A stretch of 64,000 nt of DNA from assembly GCA_009760885.1 (NCBI GenBank), contig CM019707.1:30379687-30443686 (forward strand). Direction: 5' to 3'. The notes under the pieces were generated by a model. It did not search any database and had not been told where the DNA came from. It saw only the letters and a list, made by a program, of their open reading frames with translations. Origin of the DNA: Achatina immaculata. Taxonomy: Eukaryota; Mollusca; Gastropoda; Stylommatophora; Achatinidae. This document shows positions 52,713-63,459 of this stretch, in pieces. Each line of letters opens with the position of its first letter. The first letter of the stretch is position 1. A program made the position numbers and the translations under genes.

Positions 52713-53070
52713 AGACAGGTTAGAGTTTGTTTCTTGCTTTCAGACAGGTCAGAGTTTGTTTCTTGCTTTCAGACAGGTTAGAGTTTGTTTCCTGCTTTCA
52801 GACAGGTCAGAGTTTGTTTCCTGCTTTCAGACAGGTTAGAGTTTGTTTCCTGCTTTCAGACAGGTCAGAGTTTGTTTCTTGCTTTCAGACAGGTCAGAGT
52901 TTGTTTCTTGCTTTCAGACAGGTCAGAGTTTGTTTCTTGCTTTCAGACAGGTCAGAGTTTGTTTCTTGCTTTCAGACAGGTCAGAGTTTGTTTCTTGCTT
53001 TCAGACAGGTCAGAGTTTGTTTCCTGCTTTCAGACAGGTCAGAGTTTGTTTATAACTTCACACAGGTCAC
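52713..53070. repeat. 29-bp minisatellite (AGACAGGTCAGAGTTTG), about 12 copies
   Basis: Unit AGACAGGTCAGAGTTTGTTT plus CTTGCTTTC; nearly perfect copies. As 29 is not divisible by 3, all forward frames stay open. Confidence 0.97.
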
Positions 53071-53145
53071 TCTAACCCGCCGTACCGTTACTATCCAGAA
53101 ATAATAACTATTTGTTTTGTGGTCCTGGAGTGAGAAAGAGATGGA

Positions 53146-53184
<39 letters not shown>
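53146..53184. repeat. GA microsatellite
   Basis: Pure GA run followed by GAACGAACGAAC. A second GA run lies at 53304-53340. Confidence 0.95.
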
Positions 53185-53188
<4 letters not shown>

Positions 53189-53340
53189 CGAACGAACATA
53201 CTTCATTTTTAAAGTGTTAAGAATTGGGCACGCAAGCCCGTCTAACGTTCTGCCCTTCATCATACAGCTTTCACTCAGTCACAGTCATTCAGCATTTGTT
53301 AAAGAGAGAGAGAGAGAGAGGGAGAGAGAGAGGGGGAGGG

Positions 53341-54406
53341 AACATGTACCCAGGTTCATTTTAATCCCCATCCTACTGGACTTCATTTTTCACACAAAAT
53401 TAACCAGTTTCTTTTAGCTTCATGAAAATTAGTAACCTACGCCTTCCTTTTTTTTTTTTTTTTTAGTAATCCCAGCATCAAAATTAGAATCAACTTTTCT
53501 CATCCTGAAAATTAGCAATAATCAGTCCTCGTTGTCTACCTCATAAGTAGCCGTAATCAGTCTGTGGTTTCTGGATTGTACGTATATATCATTTTAATAA
53601 ACTTAATGGCAATACAGAAGGGGAATCCCCTGCATGTTCCAAACATGAAAGACGTGCACTTTGTTTCCATGGGTTTTTGGGTAGGGGGAACGCGTTTCAT
53701 TTCCACATGCTCTGGCGTGTTGCTGGAGGCATAGAGAGCGAAGTCTTCGTCAGCGTTTTCCTGCCTGGGTCTCTGGGAGCAGTCCTGAAGGTCTGTGGTC
53801 AGGATGTGTGTCTACGTAAGCTTATTTGGTTCCTGTGGAAGATTACAGACGCAGTGGACTGTTTGCTGTTATCTGTTATTGCTTAAGTCACTCAAGTATG
53901 CTATCTCTCTCTCTCTCTCTCTCTAAAGTTCTTTTCAGGTCTCTTGAATTATTACCATATTGAGCATAGTGTTGATTTGGATTGACAAGGCAGCCAGGAC
54001 CAGTGTACCCGTGCGGTTCGTGTGCAAAATTTTGAATCCGTGTGGAAATATATTCTCAAAAAAAAAAAGTATGCGCAAATGTGCTTTATAACGTAAGATT
54101 TTGGAGGTTAATGTAAAGTTGTAATAGAAAAATACAAAATGAGAAGAAATAAGCAAAACAAACTCATATAGGGATATGTTTTTTTTCCCTTCAGCTCAGC
54201 TATGGCACACAGTAACATCAGGGAATTGCCGCGCACCTTAGAGGGAACATTGCTCAGGACTCTGAAGTCGTGAGACGGAAGCAATTTTGGATGAAGCCGG
54301 AATCGATAGAAGTGTACCATTTAAGTAACATTGAGTCGGGGGACAGAAGAAAATCAAGAAGACTGGAGTCGAAAGTAGTTTTTATGAGGAGTATTTAGAA
54401 ATAGAG
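53341..54406. other. Unassigned sequence
   Basis: Holds a T-run (53449-53464) and a CT run (53904-53923). A 69-codon forward frame at 53677-53886 has no recognisable domain. No LINE or array found. Confidence 0.35.
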
Positions 54407-54530
54407 GGGTGCGAGATAGCCAAGTTCATTAGTGCACTGTTCTGTCGTTGCTAGACGGTTTGCTTGTCCTATCGGAGTCTGTGTTTCAAGTCCCAGACAA
54501 TATTCTTGTCGTTTGTCTTTCTCTGACACC
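54407..54530 (+). mobile_element. Possible SINE head remnant (+)
   Basis: GATAGCCAAGTTCATTAGTG resembles a box A region and GTGTTTCAAGTCCCAGA a degenerate box B about 70 bp later. No body motif visible. Confidence 0.35.
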
Positions 54531-55124
54531 TAAAAGTGCTTTGTGTATGATTCTGTCGAGGTCTAGCCATACAGTACGATGTTCTGTTACTTTTACCTTA
54601 CGAAGGCCTCATTGTTCTCTGTTTGTAGAAATTGGAGCATGAGTCGTTGTCGGAGTAGGTGAAATGAAACAGTTTGTGAAGGAGCTGATCAGCAGAGAAA
54701 AGATGTAGGAAACCGAAATGGAGGGGGTGGCACAGCGATATCACCGTGTTCTTTTGTTTATTATGAATGTTGTCATGGTGTTTTCGGTGTGTAAACTTGT
54801 AGCGGTTATGCTAAACGTTTTCACCGCGAAGCATTTCATGACGGTTCCATTTAGAACCGGCGAATTTACACATAATACGTGATGGATTTGGATGGGGGAA
54901 TACGCAGTGAAACATTTGTGTTATAATTAATGAGAAGAAAAAAAAACAATACAGTTCAAAGAAATAAAAGCAACGAAATAACCAATATTTCAGCAAAAAA
55001 GCCTTTGGTAGCAACAGAAAGAAATGGATGTTTTTGTTTTTGTTTTTGTATTTTGTTTTAGGAGACTGGGAACAAAATAATTTGATGTATAGAGGTTTAT
55101 TTTTAAGATATCCGTGCGATCCAG
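54531..55124. other. Unassigned sequence
   Basis: No gene recognised; A-rich toward its right end. Confidence 0.35.
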
Positions 55125-55730
55125 AATACAAAGTAAAAAAATCAAAGGAATTAACACTAAAACAAGTGCACAGATTCAAGTATCTTGGTACAACGATAAC
55201 ATCAGATGGTAGGTGTACCACATAGAGGTAAAAAAACAGAATTTGCCAGGCAAAGGTAGCATTTCAGAAAATGAAATCTGTTTTGTGCAGCCCATCTTTT
55301 TGCCAACAGATACTACGAAAAAAGTCTTGAAGTGCTACATTGAGACCGTACTAGCTATATGGAAGCGAATCATGGTCACTAACAAAAAAAAAAGTATTAG
55401 AGACAACCGAAATATGGCTCCTATGAAGACTGTTAAGAATACCATGGACAGCCAAAATAACAAACGAAGAATGCCTAAGGAAAGCCAGTGAGAAACGAGC
55501 ATTAATAAACACACTATGGGGGAGACAGTTACTGTTTATTGGCCATAAGAAGAGCAGGGATTGAAAATATCGTGACAGCAGGGAAATTTGTAGGTAGGAC
55601 AAGGAGAGGTAAACTAGGGGAGAAAATCTTAAGATGTTTTGACAGAATGGTGTGGGAGAGGCACAGCAACAGAACTGATGGATAACATGAACTGTCGGAA
55701 ACTGGAGAGACATGGTGGCCAACGCGGAGG
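55125..55730 (+). mobile_element. LINE A' copy 2, degenerate
   Basis: Fragments in several frames: HRFKYLGTTITSDGRCTT, then ENEICFVQ-, WTAKITNEEC- and GHEE/RAGIENI-type pieces. It aligns with 12934-13215 joined to 13788-14068 and shows that those two parts are one element. Many stops. Confidence 0.85.
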
Positions 55731-55734
55731 TGAG

Positions 55735-56098
55735 ACAGGGTCTTGGTCAGTTACGGTCGTCATTCCCGATCCTAACAGGGTCTTTGTCAGTTATGGTCGT
55801 CATTCTCGACGCTAACAGGGTCTTGGTCAGTTATGATCGTCATTTCCGATCCTAACAGGGTCTTGGTCAGTTATGGTCGTCATTCCCAACGCTAACAAGG
55901 TCTTGGTCAGTTATGGTCGTCATTCCCGACCCTAACAGGGTCTTGGTCAGTTATGGTCGTCATTCTCGACGCTAACAGGGTATTGGTTAATTATGATCGT
56001 CATTCTCGACGCTAACAAGGTCTTGGTCAGTTATGGGCGTCATTCTCGACGCTAACAGGGTCTTGGTCAGTTATGATCGTCATTCCCGACCCTAACAT
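55735..56098. repeat. 40-bp minisatellite (CAGGGTCTTGGTCAGTTATG), 9 copies
   Basis: Unit CAGGGTCTTGGTCAGTTATG plus GTCGTCATTCTCGACGCTAA with the alternative CCCGACCCTAA end. Confidence 0.96.
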
Positions 56099-56430
56099 GT
56101 CAGCTATGGGTCCCCTGGTTGCCAAATGGGACAGCTTCTTAGCCACTCGTTTTAGCGTTAGAAAAATACCAGAAGAATAACTGAACTCGAATAGAACGAG
56201 GAACAGTCTAGTCGCTAGAGGTCAAGCCATTATGTAGCAACACGCCTGCAAAAGATACTTGCGAAATCATGTTTTTCATGCTCTAATATAGGATACGTTG
56301 ATGAGAATTATTCTTTTTTAAAAGTATAGAAGAAATGTAATCCTTTCTCCCGGAAAGGCAAAACATCGGCCTACGTGGATTATTGATACGCGTATCCTTG
56401 GAAACAGGAAGAGAGCGTCCGGTCTGCCGG
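56099..56430. other. Unassigned sequence
   Basis: No gene recognised. Confidence 0.35.
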
Positions 56431-56434
56431 CTGG

Positions 56435-56463
56435 TTGGTTGGTCGGTCGGTCGGTCGGTCAGT
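56435..56463. repeat. GGTC/GGTT tetranucleotide repeat
   Basis: GGTTGGTTGGTCGGTCGGTC and following GGTC units. Confidence 0.93.
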
Positions 56464-56520
56464 CGTTTCGTTCCGCCCGTGGTTTTGGTTACATTTGTCC
56501 GTTGTCTCTTTCTAGAAGTT

Positions 56521-56553
56521 TGTGTGTGTGCGCGCGCGCGCGTGTGTGTATGT
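56521..56553. repeat. Alternating purine-pyrimidine (TG)n(CG)n(TG)n tract
   Basis: 33 bp of strict alternation: TG repeats, six CG dinucleotides, then TG repeats. This composition favours left-handed Z-DNA. Confidence 0.95.
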
Positions 56554-56789
56554 CGTGTTGTTGTCTTGTGGATATCGATCTCAAGCTGGAGGTGATTGTT
56601 GGCTTCAAAGAAAATAACTTCCGGAGGGGAGGAAATGTCAGGTCGCTCTTGTGCTGCATACAGGGGGGGGGGGGGGGGAGAGAAGAGAAAAAGAGAGAGA
56701 GAAAACAATGGCTTCTCGTGTGTGCTGCGGAAATGAGGGCTGTAGCCTTCGTCTGTACGATGTTTTGGAGTTTGTGAGAGCCGAGACTG

Positions 56790-57295
56790 TCACCTCGGTA
56801 CAGTGTTTAGTGTTTTAAATAATGTAATTGTCTGTTGTACGGTGTTTAAAATGCGTGTGGCATTCGAAGCGATCTGTTGTACTTTGTTTAGATTTTCTGG
56901 CATTCACAGTGATCGATTATGCTCTGTTTAGAATTTGTGGTTTTCGAAATGATCATTTGTACAGTGTTTAGAGTTTGTGGTTTTTGAAATGATAATTTAT
57001 ACGGTGTTTAGAGTTTGTGATATTCAGAATCATCATTTATACTTTGTTTAGAGTTTGTGATATTCAGAATCATCATTTATACTTTGTTTAGAGTTTGTGG
57101 TATTCAGAATCATCATTTATACTTTGTTTAGAGTTTGTGATATTCAGAATCATCATTTATACTTTGTTTAGAGTTTGTGATATTCAGAATCATCATTTAT
57201 ACTTTGTTTAGAGTTTGTGGTATTCACAGTGATCATTTATACTTTGTTTAGAGTTTGTGGTATTCACAGTGATCATTTGTACAGTGTTTAACGTA
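56790..57295. repeat. 40-bp minisatellite (TTTAGAGTTTGTGATATTCA), about 12 copies
   Basis: Unit TTTAGAGTTTGTGATATTCA plus GAATCATCATTTATACTTTG. Centre nearly perfect; edges degenerate. Confidence 0.95.
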
Positions 57296-57344
57296 CATAA
57301 ATATTGAGACTACTAATCCCTGCATCGTTTTAACGTTGAGGGAG

Positions 57345-57475
57345 TCGAGATATCTGTACCGTGTGTACACGTGCAAGAGTCGAGGCGGTCATCTGTATTG
57401 TGTAAAGACGTGCAAGGATCGATTCCGTCATGTGTGCTGTGTGTACACGTGCAAGGATCGACACGGCCCTGTACT
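57345..57475. repeat. About 50-bp repeat, 3 copies
   Basis: GTGTGTACACGTGCAAG recurs at roughly 50-bp spacing with GTCGAGGCGGTCATCTGTA-like sequence between. Confidence 0.8.
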
Positions 57476-57569
57476 GTTTTTTTAGTGTATTCGTAGAGTT
57501 TTTGAGTGCGTGAGAATAGACCCATATACGGAGTGTACGGTTCGTGGAAGTTAAAACTGTCCTCGAGAC

Positions 57570-57784
57570 CAATGGCTCTCAGCGTTTTCGTATTCAAAGG
57601 CCACTTTTCCAACTAAATATAAGTTGAGGACCACCGTCCTATATGTCTTCACAAAACAAAACAAAAAAAGCTCTTCACTGTTTTCATTCAATAGATGACA
57701 CTTATTATCCAATTTATAACGCAGCCGCGGGCCACTTGATAATGCAGCACTTGTGGCCCCCAGACAACCGGTTGGGAGCCATTG
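57570..57784. mobile_element. hAT-like MITE (215 bp)
   Basis: Left end CAATGGCTCTCAGCG and right end GTTGGGAGCCATTG (reverse complement CAATGGCTCCCAAC) form an imperfect inverted repeat similar to the CAGTGGTTCTCAACC ends of hAT elements. The interior has GGCCACTTTTCC and TGGCCCCCAGAC near the ends. No clear TSD. Confidence 0.6.
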
Positions 57785-57884
57785 ATCGCTCTGTATGTAG
57801 CGACTAATAAATGTCGTTCGCGATTACTTTTTGTTTTTCTGATAATCGAAACCGCCCACTTGAATTCGCTGCGAATGTATGTAT

Positions 57885-58085
57885 TCTGAGAAATCTAAAT
57901 TGTATGAGGTAGCTACACTTACAGTAAATCGAATTCGGAGAAATATAAATTGCAGGAGGTAACTACACTTACAGTATATCGGATTGGGAGAAATCTGAGT
58001 TGTATGAGGTAGCTACACTTAGAGTATGTCGGATTGGGAGAAATCTAAATTGTATGAGGTAGCTACAATTAGAGTAAATCGAAAC
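57885..58085. repeat. 50-bp minisatellite, 4 copies
   Basis: Unit GAGAAATCTAAATTGTATGA plus GGTAGCTACACTTAGAGTAT plus GTCGGATTGG. Confidence 0.93.
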
Positions 58086-58640
58086 TGAGCATTGGATACA
58101 GTCAAAACAGTGGTCAAAAACTATGGAAATCGAACCTGTGAAGACTGGATATAGCCAAAGCAAAACAGTGGTCCAAACCAAAACAGTGGTCCAAACCAAA
58201 ACAGTGGTCCAAACCAAAACAGTGGTCCAAACCAAAACAGTGGTCCAAACCAAAACAGTGGTCCAAACCAAAACAATGGCCCAAAACTATGGAAATCGAA
58301 ACTGTGAGCATTGGATACAGCCAAAGCAAAACAGTGGCCCAAAGCAAAACAGTGGTCCAAAACTATGGAAATCGAAACTGTGAGCATTGGATACAGCCAA
58401 AGCAAAACAGTGACCCAAAGCAAAACAGCGGTCCAAAACTATGTAAATCGAAACTGTGAGCATTGGATACAGCCAAAGCAAAATAGTGGCCCAAAGCAAA
58501 ACAATGTTCACAAACTATGAAAATCGAAACTGTGAGCATTGGATACAGCCAAAGCAAAACAGTGGCCCAAAGCAAAACAGCGGTCCAGAACTATGGAAAT
58601 CGAAACTGTGAGCATTGGATACAGCCAAAGCAAAACAATG
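58086..58640. repeat. Composite array: 76-bp unit with a nested 18-bp expansion
   Basis: The 76-bp unit (GAGCATTGGATACAGCCAAA, GCAAAACAGTGGCCCAAAGC, ATGGAAATCGAAACT) repeats about six times. In the first unit an 18-bp piece, CAAACCAAAACAGTGGTC, is amplified about seven times (58171-58275). Confidence 0.95.
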
Positions 58641-58894
58641 GATCACATTTACTTGTAGGGTTGAACCCCTGGATTAGGAGTTCGGGAAATGAGATTGCGA
58701 GCTGATCGTTTCTTTATTTCCCCTGCCAATTCTTACCATATTGAAAGTCTGCCTTGTCTTGGTTCTACCAGAACCGGGCTACAGAATTTGACTGTGGTGT
58801 ATTATTCAGGTCTGACCTTTCTTGCGAATAAAGGCCATTGTCAGGCGAGACGAGTTTTGGCTTAGCGTGGTTCAGATTTGGCCTTTGTATATAT
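58641..58894. other. Unassigned sequence
   Basis: No gene recognised between the composite array and a LINE remnant. Confidence 0.35.
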
Positions 58895-59400
58895 GTATAT
58901 ATAAATGACTCTTTTACTGAAAAACAAATACATCACACAACTGAAACAAAAAGGACACCGTACAACACAGTTTTCCTCCTAACTCAATGCTATCAGTGTC
59001 AAACATGGACACTAACAACCAAAAAAAAAAAAAAACAGAAGAAAAACGATCACGACAGAAATGAGATGTTTAAGGACAAATGTGACAAGAAGAGACCAAA
59101 TAAGAAATGACATCATCAGAGCAAAGATTGGAGTAACACTAGTATTGCACTATATCTAGAAACAGCAGGTCAAATGGTTTGGCCATGTTACGTGGTTACC
59201 ACCAGACAGAAAACATTCACACAGAGATTTGTAGGTAACAGAGGAAAGGGCCGCCCACACAGGAGATAGAGAGAGGAAATTACAAAAGCATTAAATATCC
59301 CATTATATGAAGCAAATCGTCGAGCCCTATCAAGACGTCTGTCTGTCCCCTCAACACCGAAAAGAGGAAGGAGACAAGACAAGACAAAACATATAAACGT
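58895..59400 (+). mobile_element. LINE D C-terminal remnant
   Basis: Pieces in different frames read QCQTWTLTTKK, EMRCLRTNVTRRDQIRNDII, AKIGVTLVLHYIE and GNRGKGRPHRR, the usual C-terminal region of LINE ORF2 (WTL, RRxxRIRNexIR, WFGHVxR, GRPRxR). It differs from A, B and C in wording, so is probably a fourth lineage. Several stops and frameshifts; no tail identified. Confidence 0.75.
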
Positions 59401-60164
59401 ATCTGGCAAGGCGAATCCAGAAAATCTGTATCAAAGAGAGCGAAACAACCGCCTGTATCAAGTAATCAGAGGCAGGTCCGCCAGATTCTTGTTTTTAGCA
59501 TGTGAAAGTCCATGTGTGCGCAGTTAATTCAGTATTGGCACCCAGAGAGACGCGGTTTCCTTGGCCGAAGACAGCGAGTTCCTGTGTGTTCGCACTCCAG
59601 ACTATGCAGTCGTCAAAATAAGTGCTCGGCACGCTGTGTTGAGGAAAGTGACTTTCGAAAACGGAGATTTGCATGCGTATACGATGAAGCAATCGAGGGT
59701 TGAACAGGGCACACACAAGCAGCTTTAGATACGTTATGGATAAGCGTACAGCGCCGTCCCGTTAATACGGGATTTCGCAAGAGTTCACAGCAAGTGAGGA
59801 AAGAAGAGTGTTGATACGGAGCTGTGGACAGACAGGCATGCAGGCATATTTAGCTAAGAGTATAACGTGATGATGATGATATTCGGAGTACAGATTTCTT
59901 GCAGAGATATTCTCGGTCTCAGGCTCACAACGTATCTGTCCGAGCTGTACAACCAGGAAGCCATTTTTATTGATTAAATTTTGACCGCGCGTGTTATAGT
60001 GCCCTGCCTCGTGTCATTATGCTCTCGCGACCAAGTCCTGGTCAGGAAGTCTGGACACGGCCGGGCAGTTCGTCTTACTCTTCTTGTCTGTTTTCTCGTC
60101 CTCTTTATCCGTCTCTGCTTATTCATCCTCATAGCCCCTCTCGTCCTCTATATTCTTTTCCTCC
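59401..60164. other. Unassigned sequence
   Basis: No gene recognised; short frames on both strands around 59495-59716. A GATGATGAT run near 59870-59880. Confidence 0.35.
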
Positions 60165-60690
60165 TCATTCTTCATGGCCTGTACCTTCTCCTACTTATTA
60201 GCTTGTAATCTCGTCCTTTTATCCTCTTTCTCCTCCTATTTATTTAGCTTGTAATCTCGTCCCTTTATCTTCTTCCTCCTCCTACTTATTAGCTTGTAAT
60301 CTCGTGCTTTTATCCTATTCCTCATCCTACTTATTAGCTTGAAATCTCGTCCTTTTGTCCTCTTTCTCCTCCTATTTATTTAGCTTGTAATCTCGTCCCT
60401 TTATCCTCTTCCTCCTCCTACTTATTAGCTCGTAATCTCGTGCTTTTATCATATTCCTTCTCCTGCTGATTAGCCTATAATCTCATCCTTTTATCCTCTT
60501 TCTCCTCCTACTTATTTAGCGTGTAATCTCGTCCTTTTATCCTCTTTCTCCTCCTACTTATTTAGCTTGTAATCTCGTCCATTTATTCTCTTCCTCATCC
60601 TAGTTATTTAGCTTATACTCTCGTCCTTTTATCCTCTTTCTCCTCCTACTTATTTAGCCTGTAATCTCGTCCTTCCATTCTCCTCTTTGT
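60165..60690. repeat. 46-bp minisatellite (CTTGTAATCTCGTCCTTTTA), about 11 copies
   Basis: Unit CTTGTAATCTCGTCCTTTTA plus TCCTCTTTCTCCTCCTACTT plus ATTTAG. Continues on the right as CTT-rich sequence to about 60820. Confidence 0.93.
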
Positions 60691-60821
60691 TAGCCTACAT
60701 CTCGTTCCCTTTATCCTTCTTCTTCTTGTTCTTATCTTATTTATCCTTCTTATTCTTCCTCTTCTTCTCCTTCTTATTCCTCTTATCCTCCTCCTTATCC
60801 TCTTCATCCTCTTACTCCTTC

Positions 60822-61268
60822 CGTCTCTTATCTTATATATCTTATATCCTTCCCATGCCGTTAAATGTCACATAGGGCTCGCAAAGTAGTTCGCCAATTT
60901 TTCCTGTCTTCGGCGAGTCTTTCAACCTCATCAAAAGATTTTATGCCTGTTAATTTGGCCTCTCTTAACAATGTCTTCTTCAGAGTTTCACGCGGTCTGC
61001 CTCTTTTTCTTCGGCCTTTGTTTTCCACTTGATAGCTTGTTTTGGGATTCTCTGATCATTTCTTCTCATCAAGTGACCAACATATGTCCATCTCCTTTTC
61101 CTGATCACCCATGATACTGGTTGTTGTTCAGTCATCTGTCTTATCTCTGCATTGTTCTTGAATTCATTCCACTAAGCCGAGTATTTTCCTTAGGCATTTT
61201 TTTTCAAAAGAGTCTAATTTCTTTTCTATTTCTTTAGTTGTTTTCCAGCTTTCGCATGCATAAATAAG
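60822..61268 (-). mobile_element. LINE B copy 3 (-), 5'-truncated
   Basis: Reverse complement matches the 3' 440 bp of LINE B: CTTATATCCTTCCCATGCCG at the tail, then CCTGTCTTCGGCGAGTCTTT, CATATGTCCATCTCC, and CTTTCGCATGCATAAATAAG at the truncation. Both flanks are pyrimidine-rich repeat. The tail is ATAAG-type. Frame broken by small changes. TSD not certain. Confidence 0.9.
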
Positions 61269-62154
61269 GCGTATCGCCCTCTTCTTAATCCTCTTTCTCC
61301 TCCATCTCATTCTCCCCCCTCTCATCCTCATCATCCTCTTACTCCTTCTGCTCGTCCAGGAGTAGATGATGTGTGATAAGACAGAAATTGAGTGATAAAG
61401 GGGAGAATGTTAGACGGATTTGGGTTCCCAATGCTTCACCGTTTCAAAATAAAGATCGAGCGTTCTTTCCTCTACTCCATCCTTCTCACCGTCTTTTCCT
61501 CCTTGTCCATTTTTTATCTTCATCTCCTTCCTCCAGTTTCCTCTCATCCTCCTCCTCTTTCTACTCCTCCTCCTCTTTCGTTGTCAAAAAAGTAGAAATC
61601 AGTACATCTATTTCTTGTGTGAACTGTTCTCCACACATCTCATGCAGCAGCAGCAGCTGATACCGTGGGGATTGTCCTTCCAGTGATAACGGTGACGATG
61701 GGATCTTTTAGGCCGTCCCCATGTTCTCACTGCCTGAGCACACATAACAACTGGGGACGGCGTTTTCCTCCCAGCGAATGACACTTCCTAGCCCCCCCCC
61801 CCGAGTTAAGCTCTCGAACGATTTGGGTGGGTGGTGGGTCGTCAGAGTAGGCACCCGACCCTCTGTTGTTCGGCAAGTCTCACGGGGGGAGAATTTATAG
61901 TGTCCGGAAAATCGGTGTTAAAATGTTATATTCCACCGCTTACTACGTTGACAATCGCTGTGTGTTTAAATTGAAGTGTTCTACAACGTAATACCAGCAG
62001 TGATTAGCAGGAAAACAGAATGGTCACGTGTGTGTGTGTGTGTATTTCTTTGTCATACCGTAGAGACATTTGGGGGGGGGGGGTGTGACTGTATTTTCCA
62101 CCGTGTGGTCAGTATTACGTCTGGCCGTGTCTTCCCGTCCCACCCCACCCCCAA
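61269..62154. other. Pyrimidine-rich then unassigned sequence
   Basis: 61270-61345 is CT-rich and resembles the preceding array. The remainder holds a short CAG run (61644-61657), a C-run (61792-61802), and a GT run followed by a G-run (62027-62082). No gene recognised. Confidence 0.35.
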
Positions 62155-62310
62155 TCTCTTTTACTTCCTAAGCCCTTAGAAAGGAGCAAGGTACTCATTT
62201 CCACATGTAGCCGACTGGGTTGCCTCCAAGCGGATGCAGATCAGGAACCATCGCCATGAGAGGCGAATGTACTAACTGCTTCGCTACCCGAACGCCCTCT
62301 GTCAAAAAAT
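62155..62310 (-). mobile_element. tRNA-derived SINE (-)
   Basis: On the minus strand GTTCGGGTAGCGAAGCAGTT followed by CGCCTCTCATGGCGATGG is a tRNA-like head (weak box B, GGTTCCTGATC), then the body motif CCCAGTCGGCTACATGTGG and AAATGAGTACC (62190-62220). Same structure as the SINE at 3625. Confidence 0.7.
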
Positions 62311-63459
62311 CATACTCAGGAGCCGACTTGTACGCGATTATAATTTTCCAGTCATCCTCCGACCGCCGGGTGTTTGGAGTGGAAATCCAGAGTGCCTCAC
62401 CGTGCAATTAGATGTTCTCCGTTTTATTTTTGGAGGCGGGTTTTCCTCAGCGCAGAGTACCTAGCAGCCCCGTTGTTTTTTTTTTTTTACAGCAGAGTGG
62501 ACGAGAAAGCCGATGAGCCGTGACCTATGAAGACCCAGTCTGTAACCGAAGTAAGATATGTCGGGACTTGCAGAAGCGATAATGGCGACAGCGAAACCTA
62601 ACTCTCGTTCGAGGGGCGGACGCCGAAGTAGACATATCTCACCTTCACAACCCCTGCCAGGGGCGTAGGGGGGTCTGTCGCAGCGAAGTTTGGTGGTGGT
62701 AACTGAGCTCCCCTTAAAAAAAAATTTTTTTTTTTCATCTTCTTGTGATAAAATCCCCCGCCCCTGTCTCATCTCCATCGTCAAGAGATTATGAATGGGC
62801 ATAGGAACTTCGAAGCTCATTTCACAGCCTTCCAAATAAAACAGAATCTGCACTTAGAACAGATGATGAAAAATGTGGCTGCTTAAAAGGCTGAGACCGT
62901 TCTTGACAATAATGCCAGCAGGTGTAAATCCGAGTGTCTGTTATCAGCTGAAACAAAAGGTTCCTTTAGTCAAATAATCCCAGCAACACACGTTTGTCAC
63001 GAAAAAAAAAAACAAACAAACAAACTCGGCTTAGCTGTGTTAAGACCCGACAGTCAAAACCGCCTTCCAAAACGGACACGTTTCTATCAAGAGCAGGAGC
63101 GCCTTGCTCGTGCCCGAAGTCTCGATCCACAGCCATGGAAGCCGGTGGGCGCGAATTATTGATTGAGAAAGCCAGGCGAGGGGGCCTTCTGTCTTTCAAC
63201 TCCGTTCCAGCCGTCTCCTAAGTCTGAGCTGTCCACATTGTCCCCATCACACAATGCCTCCGCCTGGACTAGACCTAACAAGTGCTTGCCTTTAACCAGT
63301 GTTTCTTGTGATTGTTGGGTTTTGTTTTCTGGCTGATGTGTTTTCTGTTATGCGCCCGAGCTTATGTATTCAGAGGCCACAGCTCGTTTATGTTGTCCTC
63401 TGGACAGCTTATTTATAGCTAGAGTTCGCGATGCGTCTGCTTTTGCGCCGTGTACAAGC
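62311..63459. other. Unassigned sequence
   Basis: No gene, LINE or array recognised. Frames of 75-130 codons on both strands (62461-62853 minus, 62994-63221 plus) show no domain. An A-run/T-run junction lies at 62716-62736. Confidence 0.35.

Noticed and set aside
62461..63221. Reverse 130-codon and forward 75-codon frames as genes
   Set aside because: No domain, no supporting splice or start context, and overlapping frames on both strands.
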